Origin: an uncultured bacterium
Lineage (GTDB): Bacteria; Patescibacteriota; Patescibacteriia; UBA1558; GWA2-36-10
Reading direction: 5' to 3'
DNA length: 17,368 bases
Assembly: GCA_903876815.1 (NCBI GenBank)
Contig: CAIRBL010000054.1
Span: 1-17,368, forward strand
Shown here: positions 1-7,295 of the stretch, one piece after another
Numbering within the stretch: position 1 is the first letter of the stretch
How the letters are laid out: the number at the start of each line of letters is the position of its first letter
Made by a program: the position numbers and the translations under genes
Notes under the pieces: model-generated
Database searches by the model: none
What the model was told of the DNA's origin: nothing
The model's input: the letters and a program-made list of their open reading frames with translations, nothing else

Positions 1-75
1 ATTAGCCTATGTGCCCTAGATGAATATTTTGTATCTTGTCAAATTTTTCTAAAATTTGTCTAATATCAGCTAAAT

Positions 76-115
76 TTATACACAAATAGGCTTAGTTGTC
101 CATAAGTTATCCACA
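76..115 (+). promoter_or_regulatory. Small DnaA-box cluster
   Basis: TTATACACA (76-84), TTGTCCATA (96-104) and a perfect consensus box TTATCCACA (107-115) lie within 40 bp, all in the same orientation, in AT-rich DNA with no gene. The spacing of about 5.2 kb from the dnaA-dnaN spacer is too far for one compact origin. It may be a DnaA-titration or regulatory site, or part of the control region of a gene to the left of the window. The boxes are directly visible; the role is inference. Confidence 0.45.
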
Positions 116-175
116 ACACGAGGCTATTATTACAAATATTTATACTGCCATCCATAATAAAAACACCTCTTAAGT

Positions 176-204
176 TTGACAAAAACTACCAATAATACTA
201 TTAT
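176..204 (+). promoter_or_regulatory. Sigma70-type promoter of the small membrane gene at 243
   Basis: The -35 is TTGACA (176-181), the spacer is 17 bp and the -10 is TATTAT (199-204). Transcription would start near 211, giving a leader of about 32 nt that contains the AAGGAG Shine-Dalgarno (230-235). Confidence 0.7.
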
Positions 205-242
205 ATGATGATTTGGTTCATCTCATTATAAGGAGTTTGGCT

Positions 243-476
243 GTGAAACGACTCATTGCAAAAATCGAAAAACCTTTGCTGCTGGCCGTTTTGTTGCTGG
301 CAAGTGTCATTGCTGGGACAGCAACTGGCAGCATCACTGGTCAAATTGCCCAGCACCAAGTCGTGGGGACATTGTGCGGTTTGGTATTCGGACTCCTGTG
401 TGGTATCGCACTCTATCACAATCGCCACGAACTCTGCGCCCTGCCCCCAGAGTCATCGCGCCCCAAGTCTCCTTGA
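243..476 (+). CDS. Small two-helix membrane protein, GC-rich orphan A (77 aa)
   Basis: I do not recognise the family. The start is GTG at 243 because AAGGAG (230-235) lies 7 nt upstream; the in-frame ATG at 213 has no such signal and falls at the predicted transcription start. The protein begins with a basic stretch (KRLIAKIEK), then has a hydrophobic helix at about residues 10-33, a polar link (GQIAQHQ), a second helix at about 36-56, and a polar, Pro-rich tail. Leu, Val, Gly and Ala codons end largely in G or C, unlike the AT-rich neighbours, and most neighbours lack a Shine-Dalgarno. The gene stands alone between its own promoter and terminator; the terminator stem covers the last codons and the stop. 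A translated gene is likely; its function is unknown. Foreign origin is possible. Confidence 0.7.
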   Translation: MKRLIAKIEKPLLLAVLLLASVIAGTATGSITGQIAQHQVVGTLCGLVFGLLCGIALYHNRHELCALPPESSRPKSP

Positions 477-497
477 GATCTTGGGGCGCTCTTTGTT
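458..497 (+). terminator. Rho-independent terminator overlapping the stop of orphan A
   Basis: A perfect 10-bp stem, GCGCCCCAAG (458-467) with CTTGGGGCGC (480-489), has a 12-nt loop and is followed by TCTTTGTTTT. The stop codon TGA (474-476) lies in the loop, so the last codons of the gene also encode the left arm. Confidence 0.8.
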
Positions 498-501
498 TTA
501 A

Positions 502-527
502 AAACCCCAGCTTTTAAGCTAGGGTTT
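502..527 (-). terminator. Terminator of the leftward dnaA-murE gene cluster
   Basis: On the minus strand AAACCC plus AGCTT pairs with the matching arm (one mismatch), and five T follow on that strand at about 497-501. It lies about 50 bp beyond the stop of the MurE-like gene and would insulate it from the convergent gene at 243-476. Confidence 0.65.
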
Positions 528-577
528 ACCTTGTTAAATAAAAAATTATCTCTCAACAAAATTTAAAATCAAGTTAC

Positions 578-1873
578 TTATCTAATAGGGTTAAAATACT
601 CTTTTACTATTTTTCTGTCGTCATGAGGAATTTTGATGCCGTTTTTACTACATATATATTGTTCTGCGCCCTTACCAGTGATCAAAACCAAATCATTTGT
701 TTGTGCTAATGACAAAGCCTTTTGAATTGCTTGTTTGCGGTCTAGAATCTTGTGTAGACTCACATTCGGCTCTTTGCCGGCTTTTATAGCTCCACTTGAG
801 ACATTATCTACAATCTCCTGTGGATCATCATCATAAGAGTCCTCGTTGGTTACAATGACAATGTCGGCAAACTCTCCAGCCATTTTACCCAAAACAGGCT
901 GACGAGCTTTGTCTCGTCCCCCGCCACAAGAACCAAGCACGTGAATTAATTTGTTATATTTTAAATTTTTTAAGGCTTGATAAAGCTGTTTTAAGCTTTC
1001 TGGTTCAGGCGCATAATCAACCATAACCTGAAAATCTTTTCCTGTGTTTATAAATTCTTGTCTGCCAGGAACACCCCTTAAATTACTTGCGTTTATTTTA
1101 TCCAAAGAGAAATCCAAACTATTTAGACAAGCAAGCGAGGCTAAAATATTATAAGCATTAAACCTGCCCAAAAAATTTGTTTTAAAATTTATGTTTTGCA
1201 AAGTAAAGTTTACTAGGCCATTGACTAAGTTTAAATTTTCTATTTTATAATCAGCCGCTTTTTCAATGCCATAAGTTAAAAATTTATCTGCTTGATATTT
1301 TCTTAATCTTTCGGTTTCAAGATCATCGGCATTACTGATGATTATTTTTTCTACTTTTTTATTATTTATTATTTTATGTTTGCTTTGGCTTAGGTGCTGA
1401 AACAATTTTTCTTTGGCAGCGCGATAAAATTCAAAACCGCCGTGAGCCTCAATATGCTCGGGCGTCAAGTTTGTAAACACCACCGCATCATAATTTATCC
1501 CTAGATGACGAAATTGTTCTATGCCTTGCGATGATGTTTCAATCACAACATAAGTGCATTTATTTTTGACTGCTTGGCTTAAAAATTTCTGAGTAAGCAT
1601 TCGGCCGAGCATGGTCATTTTTTTATCGTTTAACCATTCTTGTTCTGCGAGTTTAAAATTCACCGTAGAGCTTAGGGCTACTTTTTGACCTTGCATTTCC
1701 AACATCTGAGCGATTAAATTAACCGTTGTGCTCTTGCCGTTGGTACCAGTCACACCAATAACAATAAGCTTGTTACTAGGAAACGAGTAAAACACTGGGG
1801 CAAGTATTGCTAAACACCAGTGATAAGCTTGTTTCAAAAAATGTGGGCTAAGCTTTCTTAAAAAATTAATCAT
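578..1873 (-). CDS. murE: MurE-like Mur ligase lacking the N-terminal UDP-binding domain
   Basis: Mur ligases join an amino acid to UDP-MurNAc-peptide using ATP; MurE adds the third residue of the stem. The sequence shows the ATP loop GVTGTNGKST (40-49), ETSSQGI (112-118), TNLTPEHIEAHG (134-145), GVPGRQEF (267-274) and GSCGGGRDKARQP (314-326), so the central and C-terminal domains are present. At 431 residues it is shorter than usual MurE (about 480-500). The P-loop sits near residue 40 rather than about 110, so the first domain, which holds the UDP moiety, is missing and replaced by a short hydrophobic stretch (about 17-31). The DNPR motif that selects diaminopimelate is replaced by EDSY in NEDSYDDDP (343-351), so the added residue cannot be assigned. 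It overlaps the upstream nucleotidyltransferase gene by 8 bp, suggesting coupled translation. Ligase fold: sure; exact substrate: not. Confidence 0.8.
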   Translation of the reverse strand: MINFLRKLSPHFLKQAYHWCLAILAPVFYSFPSNKLIVIGVTGTNGKSTTVNLIAQMLEMQGQKVALSSTVNFKLAEQEWLNDKKMTMLGRMLTQKFLSQAVKNKCTYVVIETSSQGIEQFRHLGINYDAVVFTNLTPEHIEAHGGFEFYRAAKEKLFQHLSQSKHKIINNKKVEKIIISNADDLETERLRKYQADKFLTYGIEKAADYKIENLNLVNGLVNFTLQNINFKTNFLGRFNAYNILASLACLNSLDFSLDKINASNLRGVPGRQEFINTGKDFQVMVDYAPEPESLKQLYQALKNLKYNKLIHVLGSCGGGRDKARQPVLGKMAGEFADIVIVTNEDSYDDDPQEIVDNVSSGAIKAGKEPNVSLHKILDRKQAIQKALSLAQTNDLVLITGKGAEQYICSKNGIKIPHDDRKIVKEYFNPIR

Positions 1874-2591
1874 ACTTTTGTCTGATATAATCCTCCACCT
1901 TTTCTACATCACTTGGGCGTCCAAAGTCTAACCAAATATTTTTCAAGCCCAAGGCTTTTACTTTTTTTTGTTTGGCTAATAAATTTATAACGTCAGTCAA
2001 CTCATATTCTCCTCTTGGTGATAAAGAAATTTTATCTAGGTATTGAAAAACCTCTGGAGTAAATTTGTATAAACCAGTGTTAATCAAGTTGCCAACAAAC
2101 TCCTGTGGTTTTTCAATAATTTCTTGCAAAAACTTTTCTTCATCTAGGTGTAAAACTCCATAGTTTTGTGGCTGCTGGTGTTCTAAGCCAGCAATATAAT
2201 TATACTCATCGTCAATATTAAAATTACGCAAGTCTTCAACAGAATATAAATTATCACCATAAACAGAAAGAAAGTTTTCTTTTCCCAACAAATCTTTTAC
2301 GCATTCCAAAGGACAAGCGGTACCGTATTTTTTGTCGCCCAAAATATCAAACTGATTAACAACCGTGACTTTAAATTCATCGCTGTGTCTTTGTAAAAAA
2401 TCTTCAATAAATTCTTTTTTATAACCAACCACCATCACCACTTCTAAAAAACCAGCCTTCTTTAGATTGTCTAAAAGATAATACAAAAAAGGTCGACCAT
2501 TTACCTCTATGAGATGTTTTGGTTTATTAGCTGATAGATCAAGCATTCTTGTGCCACGACCAGCGGCTGATATTAAAACTTTTTTTATCAT
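1866..2591 (-). CDS. NTP-transferase family sugar-phosphate nucleotidyltransferase
   Basis: The protein belongs to the GlmU-N/RmlA fold that joins an NTP to a sugar 1-phosphate to give an NDP-sugar. The nucleotide loop AAGRGTRM (9-16) with KPKH (23-26), the metal-site motif YGDN (111-114), EKP (160-162) and NTGLY (171-175) are all present. The 241-residue length fits a single catalytic domain without the left-handed helix acyltransferase tail of full GlmU. It lies 3 bp downstream of the FemAB-like gene and overlaps the MurE-like gene, so its NDP-sugar probably feeds cell-envelope synthesis. Which sugar and base are used cannot be read from the motifs; a MurNAc- or hexose-1-phosphate substrate is equally open. 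No Shine-Dalgarno is visible. Confidence 0.85.
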   Translation of the reverse strand: MIKKVLISAAGRGTRMLDLSANKPKHLIEVNGRPFLYYLLDNLKKAGFLEVVMVVGYKKEFIEDFLQRHSDEFKVTVVNQFDILGDKKYGTACPLECVKDLLGKENFLSVYGDNLYSVEDLRNFNIDDEYNYIAGLEHQQPQNYGVLHLDEEKFLQEIIEKPQEFVGNLINTGLYKFTPEVFQYLDKISLSPRGEYELTDVINLLAKQKKVKALGLKNIWLDFGRPSDVEKVEDYIRQKYD

Positions 2592-2594
2592 TTT

Positions 2595-3605
2595 TTAATT
2601 TAAAAATTTTCTTAGCTTTTGTACAAACTGATAAAATCTATAAAATCCTGTTTGGTAAACTAAAACTTGTGCCTTGGGGCTGGAATATTTTTGTCCAGAA
2701 AAACCATTTTTAAATCTAGTGAAGCCGTCCCACTTTGGTTTAGTACCATCAACTGGTGCTATTCCCCAAAAATCATAATAAGCAAAACCATCGTTCATTG
2801 CGTCCTTAATAGCTTGCCACTGCAATAAATATGGCGCCATGAAACTACGATATTGATAGTCTGAGGCACCGTGTAAATAAGTAGCTGTTTGACCAAAAAA
2901 AACTAACAAATTAGCAGCCACGACCCGATCTCCAATCTTGGCTAAATAAAGCTTAGCGGCGCGCCTCTCTAAAAGTGTTTTCCACAACAAACGATAGTAG
3001 CTGTCTGGGTGACTGGTGATGTTTTGTCTTGCGGCTGTGTTTTTATTGAGTTTTAAAAAAATTTCAATGTCTGCTTCTTTTTCGCTAATTTCCACCAAAA
3101 CACCCTTCTTCTTTGCTAGTATTATATTATATCTAGTCTTTTGGTGCATAGCCGCCAAAAGTTCTTCTGTACCTTTATTGAGGCTCAAAAACAAGGTGTC
3201 TTGTGGCTGAACATTTTCAGTAGCAGACAAGCCATCAATAAAACTTAAATCTTGGTTTGGCTCAATTTTTAAAAAAATTTCTTCTTTTCCCCTTGTCTCT
3301 ATGCTGATATCTCTAGCCTTTGACAAAATCATTCTCGCTGCTTCTTCTTTTATTTCTTCGCTTAAGTCATGTTTAAAAAATGGCCCCTTAGGAGCATATA
3401 AATAGCTTTTGCCTAAGGGCAATTCTTTTTGGTACAAAACGCAAAGAGCTAAAACCTCTGTTTCTTCCAAAACAACGATTTGCCAATATTTTTTGTTTTG
3501 TGCTTCCAAAAAACTCTGCCAAACTTTACTTTGTAAAAAGGCCCCGCTACTAAAGCCCTCTCGCACAAAAGCATCATAGTTATTTGTGTTAACCAAACTC
3601 TGCAT
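2595..3605 (-). CDS. FemAB/FemX-family peptidoglycan bridge aminoacyltransferase
   Basis: FemAB proteins transfer amino acids from aminoacyl-tRNA to the peptide stem of lipid II or its precursor. Supporting motifs are GAFLQSKVWQSFL near the N-terminus, LLAAMHQKTRYNIILAKKKGV (about 148-168), the ASDYQYRSFMAPYLLQWQAI acceptor-pocket region, and YYDFWGIAP with the C-terminal FKNGFSG. The 336-residue length is usual for the family. Two GNAT-like halves can be inferred, and I see no long coiled coil between them. It follows ruvA after 4 bp and precedes the nucleotidyltransferase by 3 bp, so it is probably cotranscribed. With the MurE-like ligase it suggests a dedicated peptidoglycan cross-bridge step. 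The added amino acid cannot be told. Confidence 0.85.
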   Translation of the reverse strand: MQSLVNTNNYDAFVREGFSSGAFLQSKVWQSFLEAQNKKYWQIVVLEETEVLALCVLYQKELPLGKSYLYAPKGPFFKHDLSEEIKEEAARMILSKARDISIETRGKEEIFLKIEPNQDLSFIDGLSATENVQPQDTLFLSLNKGTEELLAAMHQKTRYNIILAKKKGVLVEISEKEADIEIFLKLNKNTAARQNITSHPDSYYRLLWKTLLERRAAKLYLAKIGDRVVAANLLVFFGQTATYLHGASDYQYRSFMAPYLLQWQAIKDAMNDGFAYYDFWGIAPVDGTKPKWDGFTRFKNGFSGQKYSSPKAQVLVYQTGFYRFYQFVQKLRKFLN

Positions 3606-3609
3606 GAAA

Positions 3610-4179
3610 TTATTTTGCTAAAAATTTTAAAATTGTTTTTACTTTGTTACCAAGATCACCGTCTAAAACGCTAGCCTGCATCGCGTCTCTGATTTCCTTT
3701 TCTTTGTAACCCAAAGACAATAAGGCGCTAATTAGTTGCTGGTCTCCAACTAAATTATTTATCGGCCCCTCATTTAAATTGGAAATTATTTTTTCTTTCA
3801 ATTCCACAACTAATCTCTCGGCTGTTTTTTTACCAATGCCAGCCACTTGTTGCAAAATACTAGGATCGCCAGAGGTAATTGCTTTTTTCAAATCGTTTAA
3901 AGGTGCTAAGGAAATTATATTAGATGCGCTTTTTGGACCAACACCAGAGACAGAAATAAGTTGTTGAAAAAATTCTAGCTGCTCTGCTTCCAAAAAACCA
4001 TACAAACAAAAAATATCTTCCTTAACATGGGTATAAATAAAAAACTCTGCTTCTTGCTCTAAACTCAAGCTGTCTAGATCTTTTTTATTTAAAAAAACCT
4101 CATAACCAACTTGACCAACTAGCAAAATTATATTCTTACTGTTTTTTCTAAAAACCTTACCTTGTAAATAGGCAATCAT
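3610..4179 (-). CDS. ruvA: Holliday junction branch migration protein RuvA
   Basis: RuvA binds four-way DNA junctions as a tetramer and loads the RuvB motor. The N-terminal OB-fold is recognisable (MIAYLQGKVFRKNSKNIILLV, GYEVFL, FIYTHVKEDIFCLYGF). Two helix-hairpin-helix DNA-contact motifs follow: VSGVGPKSA (77-85) and GIGKKTAERLVVELK (114-128). A C-terminal domain of about 45 residues (LISALLSLGYKEKEI) is the part that contacts RuvB. The 189-residue length is close to the usual 190-205. It stands between dnaN and the FemAB-like gene; ruvB and ruvC are not in this window. No Shine-Dalgarno precedes the ATG. Confidence 0.95.
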   Translation of the reverse strand: MIAYLQGKVFRKNSKNIILLVGQVGYEVFLNKKDLDSLSLEQEAEFFIYTHVKEDIFCLYGFLEAEQLEFFQQLISVSGVGPKSASNIISLAPLNDLKKAITSGDPSILQQVAGIGKKTAERLVVELKEKIISNLNEGPINNLVGDQQLISALLSLGYKEKEIRDAMQASVLDGDLGNKVKTILKFLAK

Positions 4180-4215
4180 AAAATAATAATAACACTTTGG
4201 CCGATTAAAACAATT

Positions 4216-5310
4216 TTATTGTTTTATAGGCATGATTAAATATAAGTAGTCCTCGTTTTTGTCAGGAACAATGAGGCCCGGTGTACTGTTGTTATTTATT
4301 TTTAAACAAAGGTCTTGACTACCAAGGTTTAGCAAACCATCTAATAAATATCGATAATTAAAAACAATGTCATTTGCTTCACCACTAATCTCCGCTGCCA
4401 CTGTAATAACATTCTCACCTAAACCGGAAGAGGCTGAGGCCACCACAATTTCGTTGTTGGCAATGCTTAAGCGCACATCGTTGATTCCTTGTTTACAAAA
4501 TAGCGCTGCTGATTTAATAGCTGGTACTAATTTTTCTTTAGAACACTTGGCAGTAGTTATAAATTTGTCAGGAACAATCTGTTGATAATCGGGGTATCTG
4601 CCATCGATAACACGAGAAATAATTTCCACACCATCAAAAACAAACATAATTTGATTTTCATTAAAATATAGTTTGATTGTTTGTTTTTCTTGTTCACTCA
4701 AAACCCTCACTAATTCTTGGATGGTTTTTAGTGGCACAATAAGTGTTTTTTCTTGTTGGTTATTTATTTTGATTTTTTTTTCAGCTAAACGATAGCTATC
4801 AGTGGCAGCTAAAGTCAAGGTGTCTTTGCTAAAATTAAAATTAACCGAATTTATTTCTAAACGAGAATTATCAAGTGAGGCAGCAAAGATTAGTTGTCCT
4901 AGTGCTTTTTTAAATTCTAAAATATTTATCTCTACTTCATTTTCTTTTTCTATTTCTGGAATAAGTGGAAAATCTTCGGCCTCTGTGCCTTTGATGTTTG
5001 TTTTTTGATTTTGGCTTTTGATAAATATCGCTCCATCTTCTAGTTCTAGATTAATGTTCTCTCTTGGTAAAAGAGCAACAAAGTCGTTTAACAACTTAGC
5101 AGCTACTGTAAACTCACCTTCTTCGTCAACTTTGGCTCTAATAAAAGCTTTGATACCAATCTCTAAATCAGTTGTTACTAAAACTAAACCATTTTTATTT
5201 GCTTTGAGTAAAACGTTGTTTAAGATTGGCAAGTTGCTATTTTTATTTGCTATATGAGAAACAATGTTTAAACCTTTATTTAAATTTTCTTGTGTGCAGC
5301 TTAGCTTCAT
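4216..5310 (-). CDS. dnaN: DNA polymerase III beta subunit (sliding clamp)
   Basis: DnaN forms the dimeric ring that tethers DNA polymerase III to the template. The three repeated clamp domains span the 364 residues; visible hallmarks are MKLSCTQENLNKGLNIVSHIANKNSNLPILNNV at the start, AATDSYRLAEKKI in the middle, VIDGRYPDYQQIVP and the ending YLYLIMPIKQ. The length is typical (about 365-375). It lies downstream of dnaA in the same direction, separated by a 252-bp spacer that carries origin elements, as in many bacteria. The start follows AT-only sequence with no Shine-Dalgarno. The first codons lie immediately next to the putative unwinding element at 5336-5371. Confidence 0.97.
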   Translation of the reverse strand: MKLSCTQENLNKGLNIVSHIANKNSNLPILNNVLLKANKNGLVLVTTDLEIGIKAFIRAKVDEEGEFTVAAKLLNDFVALLPRENINLELEDGAIFIKSQNQKTNIKGTEAEDFPLIPEIEKENEVEINILEFKKALGQLIFAASLDNSRLEINSVNFNFSKDTLTLAATDSYRLAEKKIKINNQQEKTLIVPLKTIQELVRVLSEQEKQTIKLYFNENQIMFVFDGVEIISRVIDGRYPDYQQIVPDKFITTAKCSKEKLVPAIKSAALFCKQGINDVRLSIANNEIVVASASSGLGENVITVAAEISGEANDIVFNYRYLLDGLLNLGSQDLCLKINNNSTPGLIVPDKNEDYLYLIMPIKQ

Positions 5311-5562
5311 ATAATTATATTAATAATTTATAAAATAATAGTAGTAATAAGGACTGTTGATATGTTGATAAGGCTTAATCTTTTTTTATATTCTTTGGCG
5401 TTTTTAAATTTTTTTTGCTTTTTTTGTGAGTGGATAAAGTATTGAATACTTATGAATTATGTTTTTGTTTTGTGTACAAGTTTGGTCAAAAATAATTTTT
5501 GTCTTTTTTATACACACTTTAGCTTGTTTGTAACTCATAATTTATACACAAGTTATACAAAC
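5311..5562. other. Probable oriC segment between dnaA and dnaN
   Basis: This gene-free 252 bp is strongly AT-rich and carries DnaA boxes on the plus strand at 5508-5516 (TTATACACA), 5542-5550 (TTATACACA) and 5553-5561 (TTATACAAA). On the minus strand there are boxes at 5429-5437 (TTATCCACT), 5363-5371 (TTATCAACA) and a weaker one at 5355-5363. AT-rich DNA at 5311-5350 is a candidate unwinding site. The dnaA-dnaN spacer is a common origin location in bacteria. Box positions are visible; origin function is inference. Confidence 0.75.
5336..5371 (-). promoter_or_regulatory. Basal-unwinding-like element: DnaA boxes plus DnaA-trios
   Basis: Read on the minus strand, TTATCAACA (5371-5363) and ATATCAACA (5363-5355) are followed by GTCC and then TTA TTA CTA CTA TTA (5350-5336). 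The complementary strand, read 3' to 5', is AAT AAT GAT GAT AAT, which matches the 3'-[G/A]AT-5' DnaA-trio rule described for Bacillus subtilis. Order and polarity (boxes, short GC-containing spacer, trios, AT-rich run) match that system as I know it. No filament binding has been tested here. Confidence 0.55.
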
Positions 5563-6930
5563 CTATTGGTACACTTTTTGTCTTAAAACTTCAACGTCAT
5601 TTTTTAGTTTTGTATCAACCTTGATGATTTCAGTGATTTTTATACAGGCGTGCATGGCGGTGGTGTGGTCTCGGCCACCTAGGCTTTGGCCAATATTTGG
5701 GTAAGAAGATTTAAGCTCCTCTCGCATCAAAAACATGCTTATCTGACGGGGTACGACCAACTCTTTTTTGCGACTAGAGCCCAGCAGGTCATTTAATGGT
5801 ATTCCATAAAACTCAGCTACGGAAGATAGAAGTTTTTTGACTGTTAAACCTGCCTTTTTGGGGTTAGCGGATATTCCGCCCAGGATAGAACGGACGCTTT
5901 CAAGGGATGGTTTGGTGTTGTTTAGTTGATGAAAGGCCATGATTCTGTTAAGCGCCCCCTCAAGCTCACGAATGTTTTCTTGAATACTTTGAGCAATAAA
6001 ACTGATGATCTCTTTATTGAGATTATAGCCTTTTTCTTGGCATTTTATCTCTAAAATAGCCATTCTGGTTTCAAAATCAGGGAAAGAAATATCAGCTATC
6101 ATGCCCCATTCAAAGCGAGAAATAAGCCTACTTTCTACGGCTGGTATAGCTTTTGGCGGCCTATCAGAGGAAATGACTATTTGTTTATTGTTTTGGTGTA
6201 AGGCATTAAAAGTATGAAAAAACTCTTCCTGAGTTTGTTCTTTTCCAGTTATAAACTGAATATCATCAATCAAAAGAACGTCTATGTTGCGGTAATTTTG
6301 TTTAAACTCCTCGGTGCGGCCGTTTTTAATAGCGTAAATAAAATCATTGGTGAATTTTTCACTGTTGATATAAAGTATCTTTTTTGTGCTATCTTTAGCC
6401 AAAATATAGTTACCAACAGCCTGTACCAAGTGGGTTTTTCCCAAACCAACGCCACCATAAATAAATAGCGGATTGTATAGCTCGCCTGGTTTTTGAGCAG
6501 CGGCTTGAGCGGCTGCTTGAGCTAGCTCGTTGCCTGGTCCCACCACAAAGGTTTGAAAGGTGTATTTTGGATTTAAACCAAAGCGATTGTTTGGCTTTTG
6601 ACTGGGAAAGTTATTCACAGGAGTTTCTTCGTATTTTTCTACTTCTGGTTGTTTTTCGCTAACATTAGTTAAAATATTATCAACAGCTACCCTGTAGATA
6701 ACTTGTAGATTACTTTTTGAAAAGACTTTTTCTAAAGCACAGACAATATCTTTGTGGTATTTTTTTTCTAGCCAAACCTTAGTAAAGGCGTTGGGCACAC
6801 CAACGGCTATTTCTGGCTCATTGAAGTCTAAAATAAAAGTATTTTTAAACCAAGTAGTAAAATTTGCCCTGCTTATCAACAGTTCTAACTCACCCAAAAC
6901 ACTTTGCCACTCTTTTTCGTAATTTTGCAT
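5563..6930 (-). CDS. dnaA: Chromosomal replication initiator DnaA
   Basis: DnaA binds DnaA boxes, oligomerises with ATP and opens the origin. All four domains are visible in the 455 residues: domain I (about 1-85, with WQSVLGELELLISRANFTTWF), a short linker (about 86-118), the AAA+ domain with Walker A GGVGLGKT (159-166) and Walker B VLLIDDIQF (218-226), and domain IV with the DNA-contact signature GGRDHTTAMHACIKI near the C-terminus. A run of AQA units (137-146) precedes the Walker A motif. Length is typical. Upstream, DnaA boxes at 7018-7026 and 7039-7047 suggest autoregulation. The start is preceded by AT-rich sequence without a Shine-Dalgarno. It is divergent from rpmH. Confidence 0.98.
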   Translation of the reverse strand: MQNYEKEWQSVLGELELLISRANFTTWFKNTFILDFNEPEIAVGVPNAFTKVWLEKKYHKDIVCALEKVFSKSNLQVIYRVAVDNILTNVSEKQPEVEKYEETPVNNFPSQKPNNRFGLNPKYTFQTFVVGPGNELAQAAAQAAAQKPGELYNPLFIYGGVGLGKTHLVQAVGNYILAKDSTKKILYINSEKFTNDFIYAIKNGRTEEFKQNYRNIDVLLIDDIQFITGKEQTQEEFFHTFNALHQNNKQIVISSDRPPKAIPAVESRLISRFEWGMIADISFPDFETRMAILEIKCQEKGYNLNKEIISFIAQSIQENIRELEGALNRIMAFHQLNNTKPSLESVRSILGGISANPKKAGLTVKKLLSSVAEFYGIPLNDLLGSSRKKELVVPRQISMFLMREELKSSYPNIGQSLGGRDHTTAMHACIKITEIIKVDTKLKNDVEVLRQKVYQ

Positions 6931-6967
6931 ATTTTTGGCTATTTTGTTAGTATTTTTTTGCTTTTTA

Positions 6968-6973
6968 AATATA
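6968..6973 (-). promoter_or_regulatory. Possible -10 element for dnaA
   Basis: On the minus strand TATATT is preceded by TGG (an extended -10 form) about 40 bp upstream of the dnaA start. No convincing -35 is seen at the right distance, so this is a weak call. Confidence 0.3.
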
Positions 6974-7017
6974 CCACAAATATAGAATTACTAAAATACA
7001 GTCGAAAGTTAATAAGC

Positions 7018-7047
7018 TGTTGATAATTTGTGCTTATATGTGGATAA
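7018..7047 (-). promoter_or_regulatory. DnaA boxes upstream of dnaA
   Basis: On the minus strand TTATCCACA (7047-7039) is a perfect DnaA box and TTATCAACA (7026-7018) differs by one base. They lie between dnaA and rpmH, upstream of the possible dnaA -10, and may serve both the origin and dnaA autoregulation. Confidence 0.65.
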
Positions 7048-7067
7048 ATCGAGTCCCATTAAAAGCC

Positions 7068-7096
7068 TTGTCAAAACACAAAAAATATGTTATCTT
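7068..7096 (+). promoter_or_regulatory. Possible promoter of the rpmH gene cluster
   Basis: TTGTCA (7068-7073), a 17-bp spacer and TATCTT (7091-7096) lie 35 bp upstream of the rpmH start. The spacing is right; both hexamers are imperfect. Confidence 0.4.
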
Positions 7097-7130
7097 TTGA
7101 AAGTTAAAATTAATCAAAAGAGATAAGAAT

Positions 7131-7271
7131 ATGGCTACCAAAAGAACCTACCAACCAAAAACCAGAAAAAGAGCCAAAACACACGGTTTTAGAGTGAAAA
7201 TGTCCAGCAAAAGTGGCAGGGACGTTTTAAAAAGACGTCGTGATAAAGGCAGAAAAAAGCTAAGCGTTTAA
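7131..7271 (+). CDS. rpmH: 50S ribosomal protein L34
   Basis: The 46-residue product begins MATKRTYQPKTRKRAKTHGF and continues with RVKMSSKSGRDVLKRRRDKGRKKLSV, the classic very basic L34 sequence. L34 is a small component of the large ribosomal subunit. The gene starts the rightward run rpmH-rnpA-yidD-yidC that flanks dnaA in many bacteria. The ATG is preceded by AAGAGATAAGAAT, with only a weak GAGA purine stretch. The N-terminal PKT-R-KRAK-HGFR pattern has Y after T, where many L34 proteins have F. Confidence 0.97.
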   Translation: MATKRTYQPKTRKRAKTHGFRVKMSSKSGRDVLKRRRDKGRKKLSV

Positions 7272-7295
7272 TTTTTAGCTAAAAGCATTGTTTTT

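Noticed and set aside
213..242. ATG-initiated longer form of orphan A
   Set aside because: The ATG at 213 lies at the predicted transcription start; GTG at 243 has the Shine-Dalgarno at the right distance.
201..428. Minus-strand reading frame opposite orphan A
   Set aside because: It is a shadow of the plus-strand gene, which has promoter, Shine-Dalgarno and terminator; the minus frame has none.
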